64,000 bases of DNA from Caulobacter segnis (GTDB taxonomy: Bacteria > Pseudomonadota > Alphaproteobacteria > Caulobacterales > Caulobacteraceae), in the NCBI RefSeq assembly GCF_019931575.1, contig NZ_CP082923.1, positions 2,728,001-2,792,000 on the forward strand. Reading direction: 5' to 3'. Each line of letters starts with the position of its first letter. Within the stretch, counting starts at the first letter, position 1. Positions 25,188 through 34,145 of this stretch are shown piece by piece. The position numbers and the translations under genes are program-made. The notes beneath the pieces were generated by a model, which was given only the letters and a program-made list of their open reading frames with translations, did not search any database and was not told where the DNA came from.

Positions 25188-27136
25188 CCCGCGATCCTCG
25201 CCCCCTCGACCGTCGACAAGCCGTCGCCCTCGGCGCGGCCTTCCTGTCCAGTTCCGCTTTCGTCCAGCCCCGGAGGCCCGGCCCCATGACTGACCTGCTC
25301 CTCGTCAACGGCAAGTTCACGACCCTCGACCGCTCCAACCCGCGCGCCAACGCCGCGCTGGTCCGCGATGGCAAGTTCGCCGCTGTCGGCGAGGAGGGCG
25401 AGGTCCGCGCCGCCGCCGGCCCGAACCCGACGATCATCGACCTGAAGGGTCGCCGCGTAATTCCCGGCCTGATCGACAGCCACATGCACATCATCCGCGG
25501 CGGACTGAACTACAACATGGAGCTGCGCTGGGACGGTGTGCCGACCCTGGCCGACGCCATGGCCATGCTGAAGAAGCAGGCCGCCAACACCCCGCCGCCC
25601 CAATGGGTGCGCGTCGTGGGCGGCTTCACCGAGCATCAGTTCGTCGAGAAGCGCCTGCCGACCCTGGACGAAATCAACGCCGCCGCCCCCGAGACGCCGG
25701 TGTTCATCCTCCACCTTTACGACCGCGCCCTGCTGAACCGCGCCGCCCTGCGCGCCGTCGGCTACACCAAGGACACGCCCAACCCGCCAGGCGGCGAGAT
25801 CCAGCGCGACGCCTCGGGCGAGCCCACGGGTCTGCTGCTGGCCCAGCCGAACGCCACGATCCTCTACGCCACCCTGGCCAAGGGACCGAAGCTGCCGCCC
25901 GAGTACCAGTTGAACTCCACCCGCCACTTCATGCGCGAGATGAACCGCCTGGGCGTGACCGGGGTGATCGACGCCGGCGGCGGCTTCCAGAACTATCCCG
26001 ACGACTACGAGATCATCGAGAAGCTGCACGCCGACGACCAGCTGACCCTGCGGATCAGCTACAACCTCTTCACCCAGAAGCCGAAGGCCGAGCTGTCGGA
26101 CTTCCAGTCCTGGTCCAAGCAGGTCAAGCCGGGCCAGGGCGACGACAAGTATCGCCACAACGGCGCGGGCGAGATGCTTGTCTACAGCGCCGCCGACTTC
26201 GAGGACTTCCGCGTCGAGCGCCCCGAGATGCCGGCCAACATGGAAAGCGACCTCGAGCCGGTGATCCGCCACCTGGTCGAGAACCGCTGGCCCTGGCGGC
26301 TGCACGCCACCTATGACGAGACCATCACGCGGGCGCTGGACGTCTACGAGAAGGTGAACAAGGACATGCCGTTCGACGGCCTGCACTGGTTCTTCGACCA
26401 CGCCGAGACGATCAGCGAGCGCAACATCGACCGCATCGCGGCCCTGGGCGGCGGCATCGCCGTGCAGCACCGGATGGCCTTCCAGGGCGAGTATTTCATG
26501 GAGCGCTACGGCGCGAAGGCCGCCGAGGCGACGCCCCCGATCGGCAAGATGCTGAAGGCCGGCATCCCGGTCGGCGCCGGCACCGACGCCACCCGCGTCG
26601 CCAGCTACAACCCGTGGGTCTCGCTGAACTGGCTGGTCACCGGCAAGACGGTGGGTGGCACGCGCCTCTATCCGCCGGCCAACCGCGTCGACCGCGAGGA
26701 GGCTCTGCGCCTCTGGACCACCGCCAACACCTGGTTCTCGAACGAGGAAGGCAAGAAGGGCCAGATCGCCGTCGGCCAGCTGGCGGACCTCGCCGTGCTG
26801 TCGGACGACTACATCACCGTGGCCGAGGACGAGATCCCGCACCTGTCGTCGGTGCTGACCATGCTGGGCGGCAAGGTGGTGCATGGCGAGGGCGACTTCG
26901 GCAAGCTGGCTCCGGTTCTTCCTCCGCCGATGCCCGACTGGTCGCCGGTGCGGACCTTCGGTGGTTATCAGGACCGCTCGCGCGGCCATGCCCGCGCCCT
27001 GGCCTCGGCCTGCGGCTGCGCCAGCAGCTGCAACGTCCACGGCCACGACCACGCGGCCGCCTACACGCGGGAAGCTCCAACGTCTGACGCACGCTCGTTC
27101 TGGGGCGCGATGGGCTGCGGCTGCTGGGCGGTGTGA
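25184..27136 (+). CDS. YtcJ-like amidohydrolase with Cys/His-rich tail
   Basis: A 650-residue metal-dependent hydrolase. A twin-arginine-like start (DRRQAVALGAAFLSSSAFV) is followed by the amidohydrolase 3 fold: LLLVNGKFTTLD, the metal motif SHMHI, WPWRLHATYDETI, WFFDHAETI and GAGTDATRV. Internal ATGs such as the one near residue 35 (MTDLLLVNGK) could give a cytoplasmic form. The last 50 residues are unusual: CGCASSCNVHGHDH and a terminal GCGCW, resembling a metal-binding tail. Start overlaps XapX and stop overlaps the DoxX start region, so the genes are tightly coupled. Confidence 0.88.
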   Translation: MTRDPRPLDRRQAVALGAAFLSSSAFVQPRRPGPMTDLLLVNGKFTTLDRSNPRANAALVRDGKFAAVGEEGEVRAAAGPNPTIIDLKGRRVIPGLIDSHMHIIRGGLNYNMELRWDGVPTLADAMAMLKKQAANTPPPQWVRVVGGFTEHQFVEKRLPTLDEINAAAPETPVFILHLYDRALLNRAALRAVGYTKDTPNPPGGEIQRDASGEPTGLLLAQPNATILYATLAKGPKLPPEYQLNSTRHFMREMNRLGVTGVIDAGGGFQNYPDDYEIIEKLHADDQLTLRISYNLFTQKPKAELSDFQSWSKQVKPGQGDDKYRHNGAGEMLVYSAADFEDFRVERPEMPANMESDLEPVIRHLVENRWPWRLHATYDETITRALDVYEKVNKDMPFDGLHWFFDHAETISERNIDRIAALGGGIAVQHRMAFQGEYFMERYGAKAAEATPPIGKMLKAGIPVGAGTDATRVASYNPWVSLNWLVTGKTVGGTRLYPPANRVDREEALRLWTTANTWFSNEEGKKGQIAVGQLADLAVLSDDYITVAEDEIPHLSSVLTMLGGKVVHGEGDFGKLAPVLPPPMPDWSPVRTFGGYQDRSRGHARALASACGCASSCNVHGHDHAAAYTREAPTSDARSFWGAMGCGCWAV

Positions 27137-27138
27137 TC

Positions 27139-27567
27139 ATGATCCGCTCGACACAGACCCCGCGCTTCGTCGAGACCCTTCTCGACTGGCGTCCCACCGC
27201 GCACGTCGCCCGGCTGGCCCTGGTTAGCGCCTATCTGCTGGGCGCGGTCGTCAAGGCCAGCGACTTTCCCGGCGCCGTCGCAGAGCAGGCGCACTTCGGC
27301 ATGACCCCGCCAGCCTTCTGGGCCGCGCTGACCATCGCCGTCGAGATCATTGGCCCCATGCTGATCCTGACCCGCCGCTGGCTGTGGCTGGGCGCGGGCA
27401 TGCTGGGCGTCTTCACCCTGCTGGCTGCCTTCAAGGCCAACGCCTTCTGGACGATGGCGGCGGGTCACGACCGCTTCATGGCCACGAACGCCTTCGTCGA
27501 GCACATCGGCCTGGTCGGTGGCTTCGTGCTGGTGGCGCTTCTCGACCGCCGGGAGCGCGCCGCATGA
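27139..27567 (+). CDS. DoxX-family membrane protein
   Basis: A 142-residue protein with four predicted membrane helices (LALVSAYLLGAVVKASDFP, FWAALTIAVEIIGPMLIL, LWLGAGMLGVFTLLAAF and GLVGGFVLVALL), the DoxX layout. A GTG at 27133, overlapping the amidohydrolase stop, is an alternative start. The stop overlaps the YoaK start by four bases. DoxX proteins are linked to redox stress or quinone-related functions in other bacteria; the role here is not shown. Confidence 0.85.
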   Translation: MIRSTQTPRFVETLLDWRPTAHVARLALVSAYLLGAVVKASDFPGAVAEQAHFGMTPPAFWAALTIAVEIIGPMLILTRRWLWLGAGMLGVFTLLAAFKANAFWTMAAGHDRFMATNAFVEHIGLVGGFVLVALLDRRERAA

Positions 27568-28259
27568 CCGCCCATCAAACCCGCCTGGCCGGCGTGACCG
27601 GCATGGGCATGGCCTTCGTCGGCGGCTATGTCGACGTGATCGGCTTCGTGCTGCTGTTCGGCCTGTTCGTCGCCCACGCCACCGGCAATATCGTCATGCT
27701 GGGCGTCGGCCTGGCCGGCGACGCCGGCGGCTTGGCGACCAAGCTCCTGGCCCTGCCTGTGTTCATCGGCGCGGCCGCCGCGACCTACGCCCTGATCCGC
27801 TGGCGCAACGCCCGGGGACAGCCCTGCGAGGTGCTGGTCCTGGCGCTTCAGGCGGCCTTGCTGCTGGTCTTCATGCTGCTGACCGCCCGCGCCTTGCCCG
27901 CCGCCAGCGCCAACGAACCGGCGGTCATGCTGGCCGGCCTGGTCGGCGTGGTCGCCATGGCGGTGCAGAACGTCGGCGCCCGCGCCGTCTTCACCCACCT
28001 GGCGCCGACCACCATGATGACCGGCAACGTCACCCAGCTGGCGATCGACATCGTCGACCTGGTGATCGCCCGGGGCCGTCCGGACGACGCGCTGAAGGCG
28101 CGCATCCTCAAGACCTGGCCGCCCGTGCTCGCCTTCGCCCTCGGCGCGGTCGGCGGCGCGATCGGTGTGCTGGTCGCTGGCGCCTGGAGCCTCGCGCTGG
28201 GCGTCGTCGTGGTCGCCCTGCTGGCGGTCGCCCACGCCCTCCGCGGGGAACGGTCGTGA
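27564..28259 (+). CDS. YoaK family (DUF1275) membrane protein
   Basis: A 231-residue inner-membrane protein with about six helices. FVGGYVDVIGFVLLFGLFVAHATGNIVMLG and VQNVGARAVFTHLAPTTMMTGNVTQLAID are the two characteristic half-repeats of DUF1275. The ATG overlaps the DoxX stop and the stop overlaps the porin GTG start (GTGA), so it is translationally coupled on both sides. Transport of a small molecule is a reasonable guess, unproven for the family. Confidence 0.9.
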   Translation: MTAHQTRLAGVTGMGMAFVGGYVDVIGFVLLFGLFVAHATGNIVMLGVGLAGDAGGLATKLLALPVFIGAAAATYALIRWRNARGQPCEVLVLALQAALLLVFMLLTARALPAASANEPAVMLAGLVGVVAMAVQNVGARAVFTHLAPTTMMTGNVTQLAIDIVDLVIARGRPDDALKARILKTWPPVLAFALGAVGGAIGVLVAGAWSLALGVVVVALLAVAHALRGERS

Positions 28260-29611
28260 AGATCGCCTCTGCCGCCCTGCTGGCCGCCACGGTCGCCGCC
28301 GGCGTCGCCCACGCCGCCGAGCCCCCCGCCTTCAAGCCGGTGCGCTCGGATGAGGACTACGGCTACCTGAAGAATGTCCAGGACCGCGAGGGCCTTGATC
28401 CGCTGCGCTACATCCCGCTGGGCGGCGAAGCCTATCTCAGCCTGGGCGGCGAGGCGCGGCTGCGGGTCGACGCGATCGACTCCCCGCGCTTCGGCCTGGA
28501 CGGCGAGCAGCCCGATACCTTCGCCCTGGGCCGCCTGCTGCTGAGCGGCGACCTGCACCTGACGCCGGCGCTGCGCGTCTATGGCGAACTGGGCCTGCAT
28601 CGCGACATCGGCAAGCGCGACGCCCCCGCCGCCATCGACCGGGACGACGTCGACGCCCAGGTGTTGTTCGTCGACATCGCGCCCGCCGCCGGCTGGCGCG
28701 TGCGCCTGGGTCGCCAGGAGCTGCAGCTGAACTCGACGCAGCGCTTCATCGCCGTGCGGGAGTCGCCGAACATTCGCCAGAGCTTCGACGGCCTGCGCGT
28801 CACCCGCGCGATCGGCGCCCTGAAACTGGACGCCTTCTATCTGCAACCGGTCGCCCTCTCGCCCGGCGCCTTCGATGACACGCGCAGCCGCAGCCAACGG
28901 TTCTATGGCCTATACGCCTCGACCCGGCTGTCGCCCCGTCAGACGCTGGACGTCTATGCCCTGGGCCTGGAGCGCGATCGCGTGCGGTTCGGGACGGTCA
29001 CGGGCGACGAGCGCCGCGCCAGCCTGGGCGCGCGCCTGGCCGGGACGGCCGGAGCCTTCGACTACGACACCGAAGGCATGGTCCAGGGCGGACGCTTCGC
29101 GGGCCGCAAGATCCGCGCCTTCGCCGCCTCGGCTAGCGGCGGCTACACGCTGGACCGGCCCTGGAAGCCGCGCCTAGGCCTGCGCCTCGACCTGGGCTCA
29201 GGCGACAAGGATCCGACCGACGGGACTCTGGGGACCTTCAACCCGCTGTTCCCCAAGGGGGCCTATTTCAATGAAACCACCCTGTTCAGCTGGGGCAACC
29301 TGGTCTCGGTCCGGCCCAGCCTGGGCGTGACACCGCGCAAGGGCGTCAGCCTGGAGGCCAGCTACACGACCCATCGCCGCTGGACCGGCGCGGACGCCAT
29401 CTACATCCAGCCCCTGGCCCCGCTGGCGCCGGCCGGAAGCGACCGCGCCAAGGCGGTCGGCGGCGCCGCCCAGCTGGACGGAACCTGGCAGGTCAACCGC
29501 AACCTGAAGCTCCAGGCCCAACTGGTCCATCAGGAGGCGGGCCCGGCGATCCGCGCCCTTGGCGGCAAGCCGGTGAACCTGGCGGTGCTGTTCACCCAGG
29601 TCCGCTTCTAA
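28256..29611 (+). CDS. Alginate-export-type outer-membrane porin
   Basis: A 451-residue exported protein that starts at a GTG overlapping the YoaK stop. The signal peptide (IASAALLAATVAAGVAHA) is followed by FKPVRSDEDYGYLK and LRYIPLGGEAYLSLGGEARLRVD, then RVRLGRQELQLNSTQRFIAVRESPNIRQSFDGLRV, the core of the alginate_exp family, and a barrel ending AVLFTQVRF. Despite the family name such proteins serve many small substrates. As last gene of the run it would provide the outer-membrane channel. Convergent with the next gene, with a 4-base gap. Confidence 0.88.
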   Translation: MKIASAALLAATVAAGVAHAAEPPAFKPVRSDEDYGYLKNVQDREGLDPLRYIPLGGEAYLSLGGEARLRVDAIDSPRFGLDGEQPDTFALGRLLLSGDLHLTPALRVYGELGLHRDIGKRDAPAAIDRDDVDAQVLFVDIAPAAGWRVRLGRQELQLNSTQRFIAVRESPNIRQSFDGLRVTRAIGALKLDAFYLQPVALSPGAFDDTRSRSQRFYGLYASTRLSPRQTLDVYALGLERDRVRFGTVTGDERRASLGARLAGTAGAFDYDTEGMVQGGRFAGRKIRAFAASASGGYTLDRPWKPRLGLRLDLGSGDKDPTDGTLGTFNPLFPKGAYFNETTLFSWGNLVSVRPSLGVTPRKGVSLEASYTTHRRWTGADAIYIQPLAPLAPAGSDRAKAVGGAAQLDGTWQVNRNLKLQAQLVHQEAGPAIRALGGKPVNLAVLFTQVRF

Positions 29612-29615
29612 GCGG

Positions 29616-30974
29616 CTACTTCGCGAACAGGCCAGGCTTGGCGCGCGGATAGCTGCGGGCAGAGAGCGCCGGAACCTTGTAGTCGACCTGGAAGTGACAG
29701 GCCTCGCCATAGGTCTTCACCGCTTCGGCGCAGCCGGTGGCCAGGCTGGCCGGCGACGGCTTGGTCCCCTGCTCGATCCAGGCCGTCATGGCGCGCAGCA
29801 GGGCCGCGTATTCGGGCGTGGCCAGCTTGGAGTGCTCGTGCTCGTCGGTGAAGGACTGGACCAGCAGGTCGCCCTTCCCCGCCTTGGCGACGGTGTCGTG
29901 CAGCACCTGCTCCAGCTCGACGAAGGCCGTGGGGTCGTCGATGGCGTGCAGGGTCAGGGTCGGGACCAGCAACCGGCCGGTCAGGTCGCTGTCATCCGCC
30001 AGGCGGCGCACGCCCTCCGGATCGGCGGCGAAGCGGACGACGCCCTTGTTCAGCGCCTTGTCGTTGTCCGAACCCTTGTAGACCACGCCGACGTTCGTGA
30101 ACGGGTTCTTCCCGCCCAGCCGCTTGTTGACCATGTCGGCGAAGGTGAAGGTCGCCCAGGACAGGTGGCTGTCCAGCGTCCGCTCGGGGATCCTGGTCAC
30201 GGCGAGAATGTTGATGAGGTTGCGCTGCTGCTGGGCCGTTCGCTCGCTCGCGGGCCGGTTCACGCCCGTGCAGGCGTCGAGGCGCTCGTCCAGTTGCCTG
30301 TTGGTCAGCTTGGAGCCCACCGGTTGGCCCTGCCACAGGGGATACTGGACCTCGTCCTTGGCCGGGTGATTACCGCAGTAGAACTGGTAAACGGCCCGCA
30401 GATCGGCGCGAAAATCGTAGGCCCGCGTGCCGCCCGAGACCACGCCGCTGGTCAGGATGACACCGTCGTAGTTGAGCTTGCCCTCAGCGTCCTTGCCGTA
30501 GAGCTCGGCGGTCTTGGCCGCGACATTGCCGCCCCACGACTGGCCGTGCAGCACGGTGCGCTTGGGCCGACCGAAGGTGTCCCAGAAGATCTTGCGCAGG
30601 TTGTCGCTGTCCTCAGCCGCCGAGCGGACGCCGTAGCCCTCGCGGCGATAGTTCGAGCCCGCCCAGGCGTAGCCCTCGGCGACGGTGATGGCGAAGCGCT
30701 GCAGGTCCTCGACCGCGTCGTCGGGCTTGGGCGTCTTCAGACGCGGGCCGCCGTGGATGTGCAGGACCAGGGTTCCGTTCCAGGCCTTGGGAATGGCGAT
30801 CCAATAATAGGCGCCGTTCTGGTCCTGGCCCGCCAGGCACTTGGTCTCGGCGGGCAGGCCCTCGGGACAAGCCTTCTCGGCGGGCGCTTCCGCGCGGGCG
30901 GCGGTCGCGGCGAGCATCAGGCCCAGAGCCAGGGCGGCGGCGGACAGCTTCTTCACCTGAAAGGACCTCTTCAC
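29616..30974 (-). CDS. Secreted alpha/beta hydrolase (S33-like)
   Basis: A 452-residue exported hydrolase. The signal peptide (LSAAALALGLMLAATAARA) is followed by LVLHIHGGPR (oxyanion region), the nucleophile elbow GQSWGGN (Ser146), an Asp in LTLHAIDDPTAF and a His in SFTDEHEHSKL. Several cysteines suit periplasmic disulphides. It resembles large secreted esterases or tripeptidyl-type S33 enzymes; the exact substrate cannot be named. It follows the TBDR gene on the same strand, with a strong hairpin between them. Confidence 0.82.
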   Translation of the reverse strand: MKRSFQVKKLSAAALALGLMLAATAARAEAPAEKACPEGLPAETKCLAGQDQNGAYYWIAIPKAWNGTLVLHIHGGPRLKTPKPDDAVEDLQRFAITVAEGYAWAGSNYRREGYGVRSAAEDSDNLRKIFWDTFGRPKRTVLHGQSWGGNVAAKTAELYGKDAEGKLNYDGVILTSGVVSGGTRAYDFRADLRAVYQFYCGNHPAKDEVQYPLWQGQPVGSKLTNRQLDERLDACTGVNRPASERTAQQQRNLINILAVTRIPERTLDSHLSWATFTFADMVNKRLGGKNPFTNVGVVYKGSDNDKALNKGVVRFAADPEGVRRLADDSDLTGRLLVPTLTLHAIDDPTAFVELEQVLHDTVAKAGKGDLLVQSFTDEHEHSKLATPEYAALLRAMTAWIEQGTKPSPASLATGCAEAVKTYGEACHFQVDYKVPALSARSYPRAKPGLFAK

Positions 30975-30990
30975 GCGAAACTAAAGAAAG

Positions 30991-31023
30991 GGCCGGCCGC
31001 TCGGGGAGGAGGAGCGGCCGGCC
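30991..31023 (-). terminator. Strong hairpin between the TBDR and hydrolase genes
   Basis: GGCCGGCCGCTC (30991-31002) and GAGCGGCCGGCC (31012-31023) are perfect 12-bp arms with a 9-base loop. On the minus strand it is followed by CTTTCTTTAG. It should terminate or attenuate transcription from the receptor into the hydrolase, giving lower hydrolase output. Confidence 0.65.
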
Positions 31024-31033
31024 GGAACGAGCA

Positions 31034-34000
31034 TCAGAACGACTTGCTGACGCTCATGTACCAGTAGCGGGCATAGGGATTGTAGATCGACCCGATGTAG
31101 CCCGACGACGACAGCGGCGGATCCTTGTCGAAGATGTTCCGCGCGCCCACCCGGATGCGAGTGTCGTTGGCCAGGCCCTTCTGCTCGAAACGATATTGGG
31201 CGTAGAGGTTGACCGTGGTCTGCGGCTTCACGCGCCAGGGCTCGCCCGTGGTCGACAGGAGATCCATGTCCAGCATCGAGCCCGTGTAGATCACCGAGGC
31301 GCCGATCTGGACCGGACCGCCGCGCCAGGTGCCCGTGCCGGTCCACTTCCACTTCGGCTTGCCGTTCTTCTTCAGCAGGTCGCCGACGTCGGTCAGCGGC
31401 GTGGCCGGGTTGATCGTGCCGGCGGCGCGGGCGGCGAACAGCTCGGCGACCGGCGGGGCCAGTTGCTGCGAGAACTTGTCCATGAAGGTGCCGTCGACAT
31501 CGACGCTGAAGCGGCCGGCGCTCTCGGTGCGCAGGCTCCAGTTCAGGCCGAAGTCGATGCCGCTGACCGTCTGGGGCTGCAGGTTCTTGAACTGGTCGCG
31601 GATCTCCAGGATCTGGCCGACCGGGGTCAGGCCCGTGCCCTGGAAGAAGGCGATGTCGTCCACCGTCGGGGCGGCGCGAATGACGTTGGCGTTGCTGGAG
31701 CCGCCGACACGGGCCAGGTAGTCCTGGATCGCGATATTGGCCGAGCCCAGCGTGCCGACGATGCCGTCCTGCTTGATCTGCCAGCGGTCGACCGTGACCG
31801 TGAAGCGGCCGAACTGGTCCGGGATGAAGGTCGGCTGCAGCACGACGCCCACCGAATAGTTCTCGCTCTCCTCGGCCTTCAGGTTCGGATTGCCGGCGGT
31901 GGTGAAGCGGATGCCGACGCCGCGTGAACAGGCGGTGAAGGTCGAGATGCGGCCGGCGCGCAGGTCGGCCTCGCAGCGGTAGTAGTCGGTGACGGTGTTG
32001 GTCCGCGAGTAGCTGAAGGGGTTGGTGGTCTCCAGGTTCGGAGCGCGGAAGCCCTGCTGCCAGGAACCGCGGAAGCGGACGCCGTCGATGACGTCCCAGG
32101 CGAAGGCGATCTTGGGCTTCGCGACTGAACCGAAGTCGCTGTAGTTCTCGTAGCGGCCGGCCAGCTGGAGATCGATGCGGCGGACCAGCGGGATGTTCAT
32201 GTCCGGCGAGACCAGCGGCACGGCGAACTCGAGGAACGCTGAGCCAACGTCGCGCGAGCCCTTGGTGCTGGGCGTGTCGTTAACGCCCGTGACGTTGCTG
32301 TTGCTGGTGTTGCCGGTCACCGGATCGGTGAATGGCGTGCGGCCGTCCAGCTGCGGGTCGCGGCGGTCGGCTTGCGTCTCGTGGCGGAACTCGACGCCGG
32401 CGGCGATGCCGACCTCCCCCGACCAGATGGTCAGCAGGTCCGGCTTGGAGACCTTGAAATCGGCCAGGGTCAGGGTGGTCGTGGAATGACGCTTCAGGCG
32501 GAAGCGGATCGCGTCCAGCGCCGCCTGCGAGCTGGGCGTGCAATCACGGCCGCCCGTGCCGTCCAGGCAGCCGCCGTTGAACGGGTTGTAGGCGTCGGGG
32601 GTCGACAGGGCCAGCTGAGCGGCCAGCTTCTTGCTGTCGATGCCGTCGCTCTCGTCCTTGGCGTCGGCCTTCGAATAGAGCAGCGCCGAGTCCCAGGACC
32701 AGCCCCACTTCTCGCCCTTCAGCCCGCCCAGGAAGCGGGTCTGGTAGTTCTCGACCTCGACCTTGTTGGGGCCCAGGTCGTTGAAGCGATAGTTGGTGAA
32801 GGTCACCGGCAGGCCGCTGGCGGGCACGTTGGTCAGGTTCGGCAGGCGGTTCGGATTGACCTGGCCGTTGGCGAAGACCACCGGGCCGAAGGGGTTCCAG
32901 TAGTTGCTGGCCGGCACGCCGATCACCACCAGGCTGGTGCCCTGGGTCGTCAGCCCCTCGGACGTGGCGTGATAGAAGCCGACCTCGCCATAGGCCGTCA
33001 GGGTGTCGCTGATGTCGTAGTGGCCGTTCAGGAAGACGTTCTGGCGCTCGATCTCCGGCGTGATGGTCGTCGCGTCGTTCTGGACGGCGTTGTAGCGGTA
33101 GGCGTTGGCGGTGCTGCCGGTGGCCAGGTTGCCGGTTCCCAAGCACAGGCCGTTGCCGATCTGGGTGGCGCAGCCGGCGATGGTGTTGGGCTGGACGTGG
33201 GTCGCGCCGGCCGCCGTGGTCAGGGCCGTCGCGCCCTGGCGGATCACGCCGGGGCCGCCGAACACCGTGAAGTTGGCGAACGAGTTCTGGTTGCCGCGGT
33301 TGTCCGGCGCGCTGCTGGCCGCGTACTCGGGATAGGCGGCGAACAGCGAACGCAGGTCCTGGGTGGCGGTGTAGGGCCGGTCGCTGGGACGCTGGGCCGT
33401 GCGCCAGGTGAAGTTGCCGTTCAGCGAGATGTTCCCCCGGCCGTCGGCGAAGTCGCGGCCCGCGAAGATGTTGCTGGTGTATTCCTTGCGGTGCGTACCT
33501 TCGGCCCAGCCGTACTGGGCGTCCATGGTCAGGCCGTCGAAATCGCTCTTCAGCACGGTGTTGACCACGCCGGCCACCGCGTCCGAGCCGTAGATGGCCG
33601 CCGCGCCGTCGCGCAGCACTTCCAGGCGGTCCAGGTTCGAGGTCGGGATGGCGTTGGCGTTGAAGCCCAGCAGCGGCACGGTGCCCGACGACTGGCTGGT
33701 CGGGTGCGAGACCAGGCGGCGGCCGTTCAGCAGCACCAGGGTGTTGCCGACGCCCAAGCTGCGCAGGTTGATCGAATTGACGTCGCCGCGCGTCGAGTTG
33801 CTGGTCTGCGGGTTGTTGCTGGGGTTGATGAACACGTCGCCCATCTGCGGGATCGAGCGGAACAGGTCATCGCCCGAGACCGCGCCCGTGGCGGCGATCT
33901 GGCTCTCGCCCAGCACCGTGACCGGCAGGGCCGCCGTGGTCTTGGCGCCCTTGATCTGGCTGCCGACGACGACGATTTCCTCGACCTTGGTGGTCTCGGC

Positions 34001-34099
34001 GGCCTCCTGGGCCTCGGCCGCGCCGGCGGCCAGCAGGACGGCCAGGGCCGCGCCTCGGGCGAGATGGCGGCGATAGCCGCGATTTGGTTGGTTGATCAC
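31034..34099 (-). CDS. TonB-dependent receptor downstream of dctA
   Basis: A 1021-residue receptor with signal peptide (LAVLLAAGAAEAQ), IVVVGSQIKGAK, plug motifs (GDDLFRSIPQMGDV, NTLVLLNGRRLV, VLRDGAAAIYGSDAVAGVVN) and a barrel ending YWYMSVSKSF. It is a close paralogue of the receptor at 14169-17219. It starts only 46 bases after the dctA stop on the same strand and has no obvious promoter of its own, so it may be carried on the dctA message. A ligand released as, or bound with, a dicarboxylate is a possible reading. Confidence 0.92.
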   Translation of the reverse strand: MINQPNRGYRRHLARGAALAVLLAAGAAEAQEAAETTKVEEIVVVGSQIKGAKTTAALPVTVLGESQIAATGAVSGDDLFRSIPQMGDVFINPSNNPQTSNSTRGDVNSINLRSLGVGNTLVLLNGRRLVSHPTSQSSGTVPLLGFNANAIPTSNLDRLEVLRDGAAAIYGSDAVAGVVNTVLKSDFDGLTMDAQYGWAEGTHRKEYTSNIFAGRDFADGRGNISLNGNFTWRTAQRPSDRPYTATQDLRSLFAAYPEYAASSAPDNRGNQNSFANFTVFGGPGVIRQGATALTTAAGATHVQPNTIAGCATQIGNGLCLGTGNLATGSTANAYRYNAVQNDATTITPEIERQNVFLNGHYDISDTLTAYGEVGFYHATSEGLTTQGTSLVVIGVPASNYWNPFGPVVFANGQVNPNRLPNLTNVPASGLPVTFTNYRFNDLGPNKVEVENYQTRFLGGLKGEKWGWSWDSALLYSKADAKDESDGIDSKKLAAQLALSTPDAYNPFNGGCLDGTGGRDCTPSSQAALDAIRFRLKRHSTTTLTLADFKVSKPDLLTIWSGEVGIAAGVEFRHETQADRRDPQLDGRTPFTDPVTGNTSNSNVTGVNDTPSTKGSRDVGSAFLEFAVPLVSPDMNIPLVRRIDLQLAGRYENYSDFGSVAKPKIAFAWDVIDGVRFRGSWQQGFRAPNLETTNPFSYSRTNTVTDYYRCEADLRAGRISTFTACSRGVGIRFTTAGNPNLKAEESENYSVGVVLQPTFIPDQFGRFTVTVDRWQIKQDGIVGTLGSANIAIQDYLARVGGSSNANVIRAAPTVDDIAFFQGTGLTPVGQILEIRDQFKNLQPQTVSGIDFGLNWSLRTESAGRFSVDVDGTFMDKFSQQLAPPVAELFAARAAGTINPATPLTDVGDLLKKNGKPKWKWTGTGTWRGGPVQIGASVIYTGSMLDMDLLSTTGEPWRVKPQTTVNLYAQYRFEQKGLANDTRIRVGARNIFDKDPPLSSSGYIGSIYNPYARYWYMSVSKSF

Positions 34100-34145
34100 T
34101 TCAGTTGCTCCCCAATGTCTTCTTGTTCTGGTGGTCCGGGCGCCC

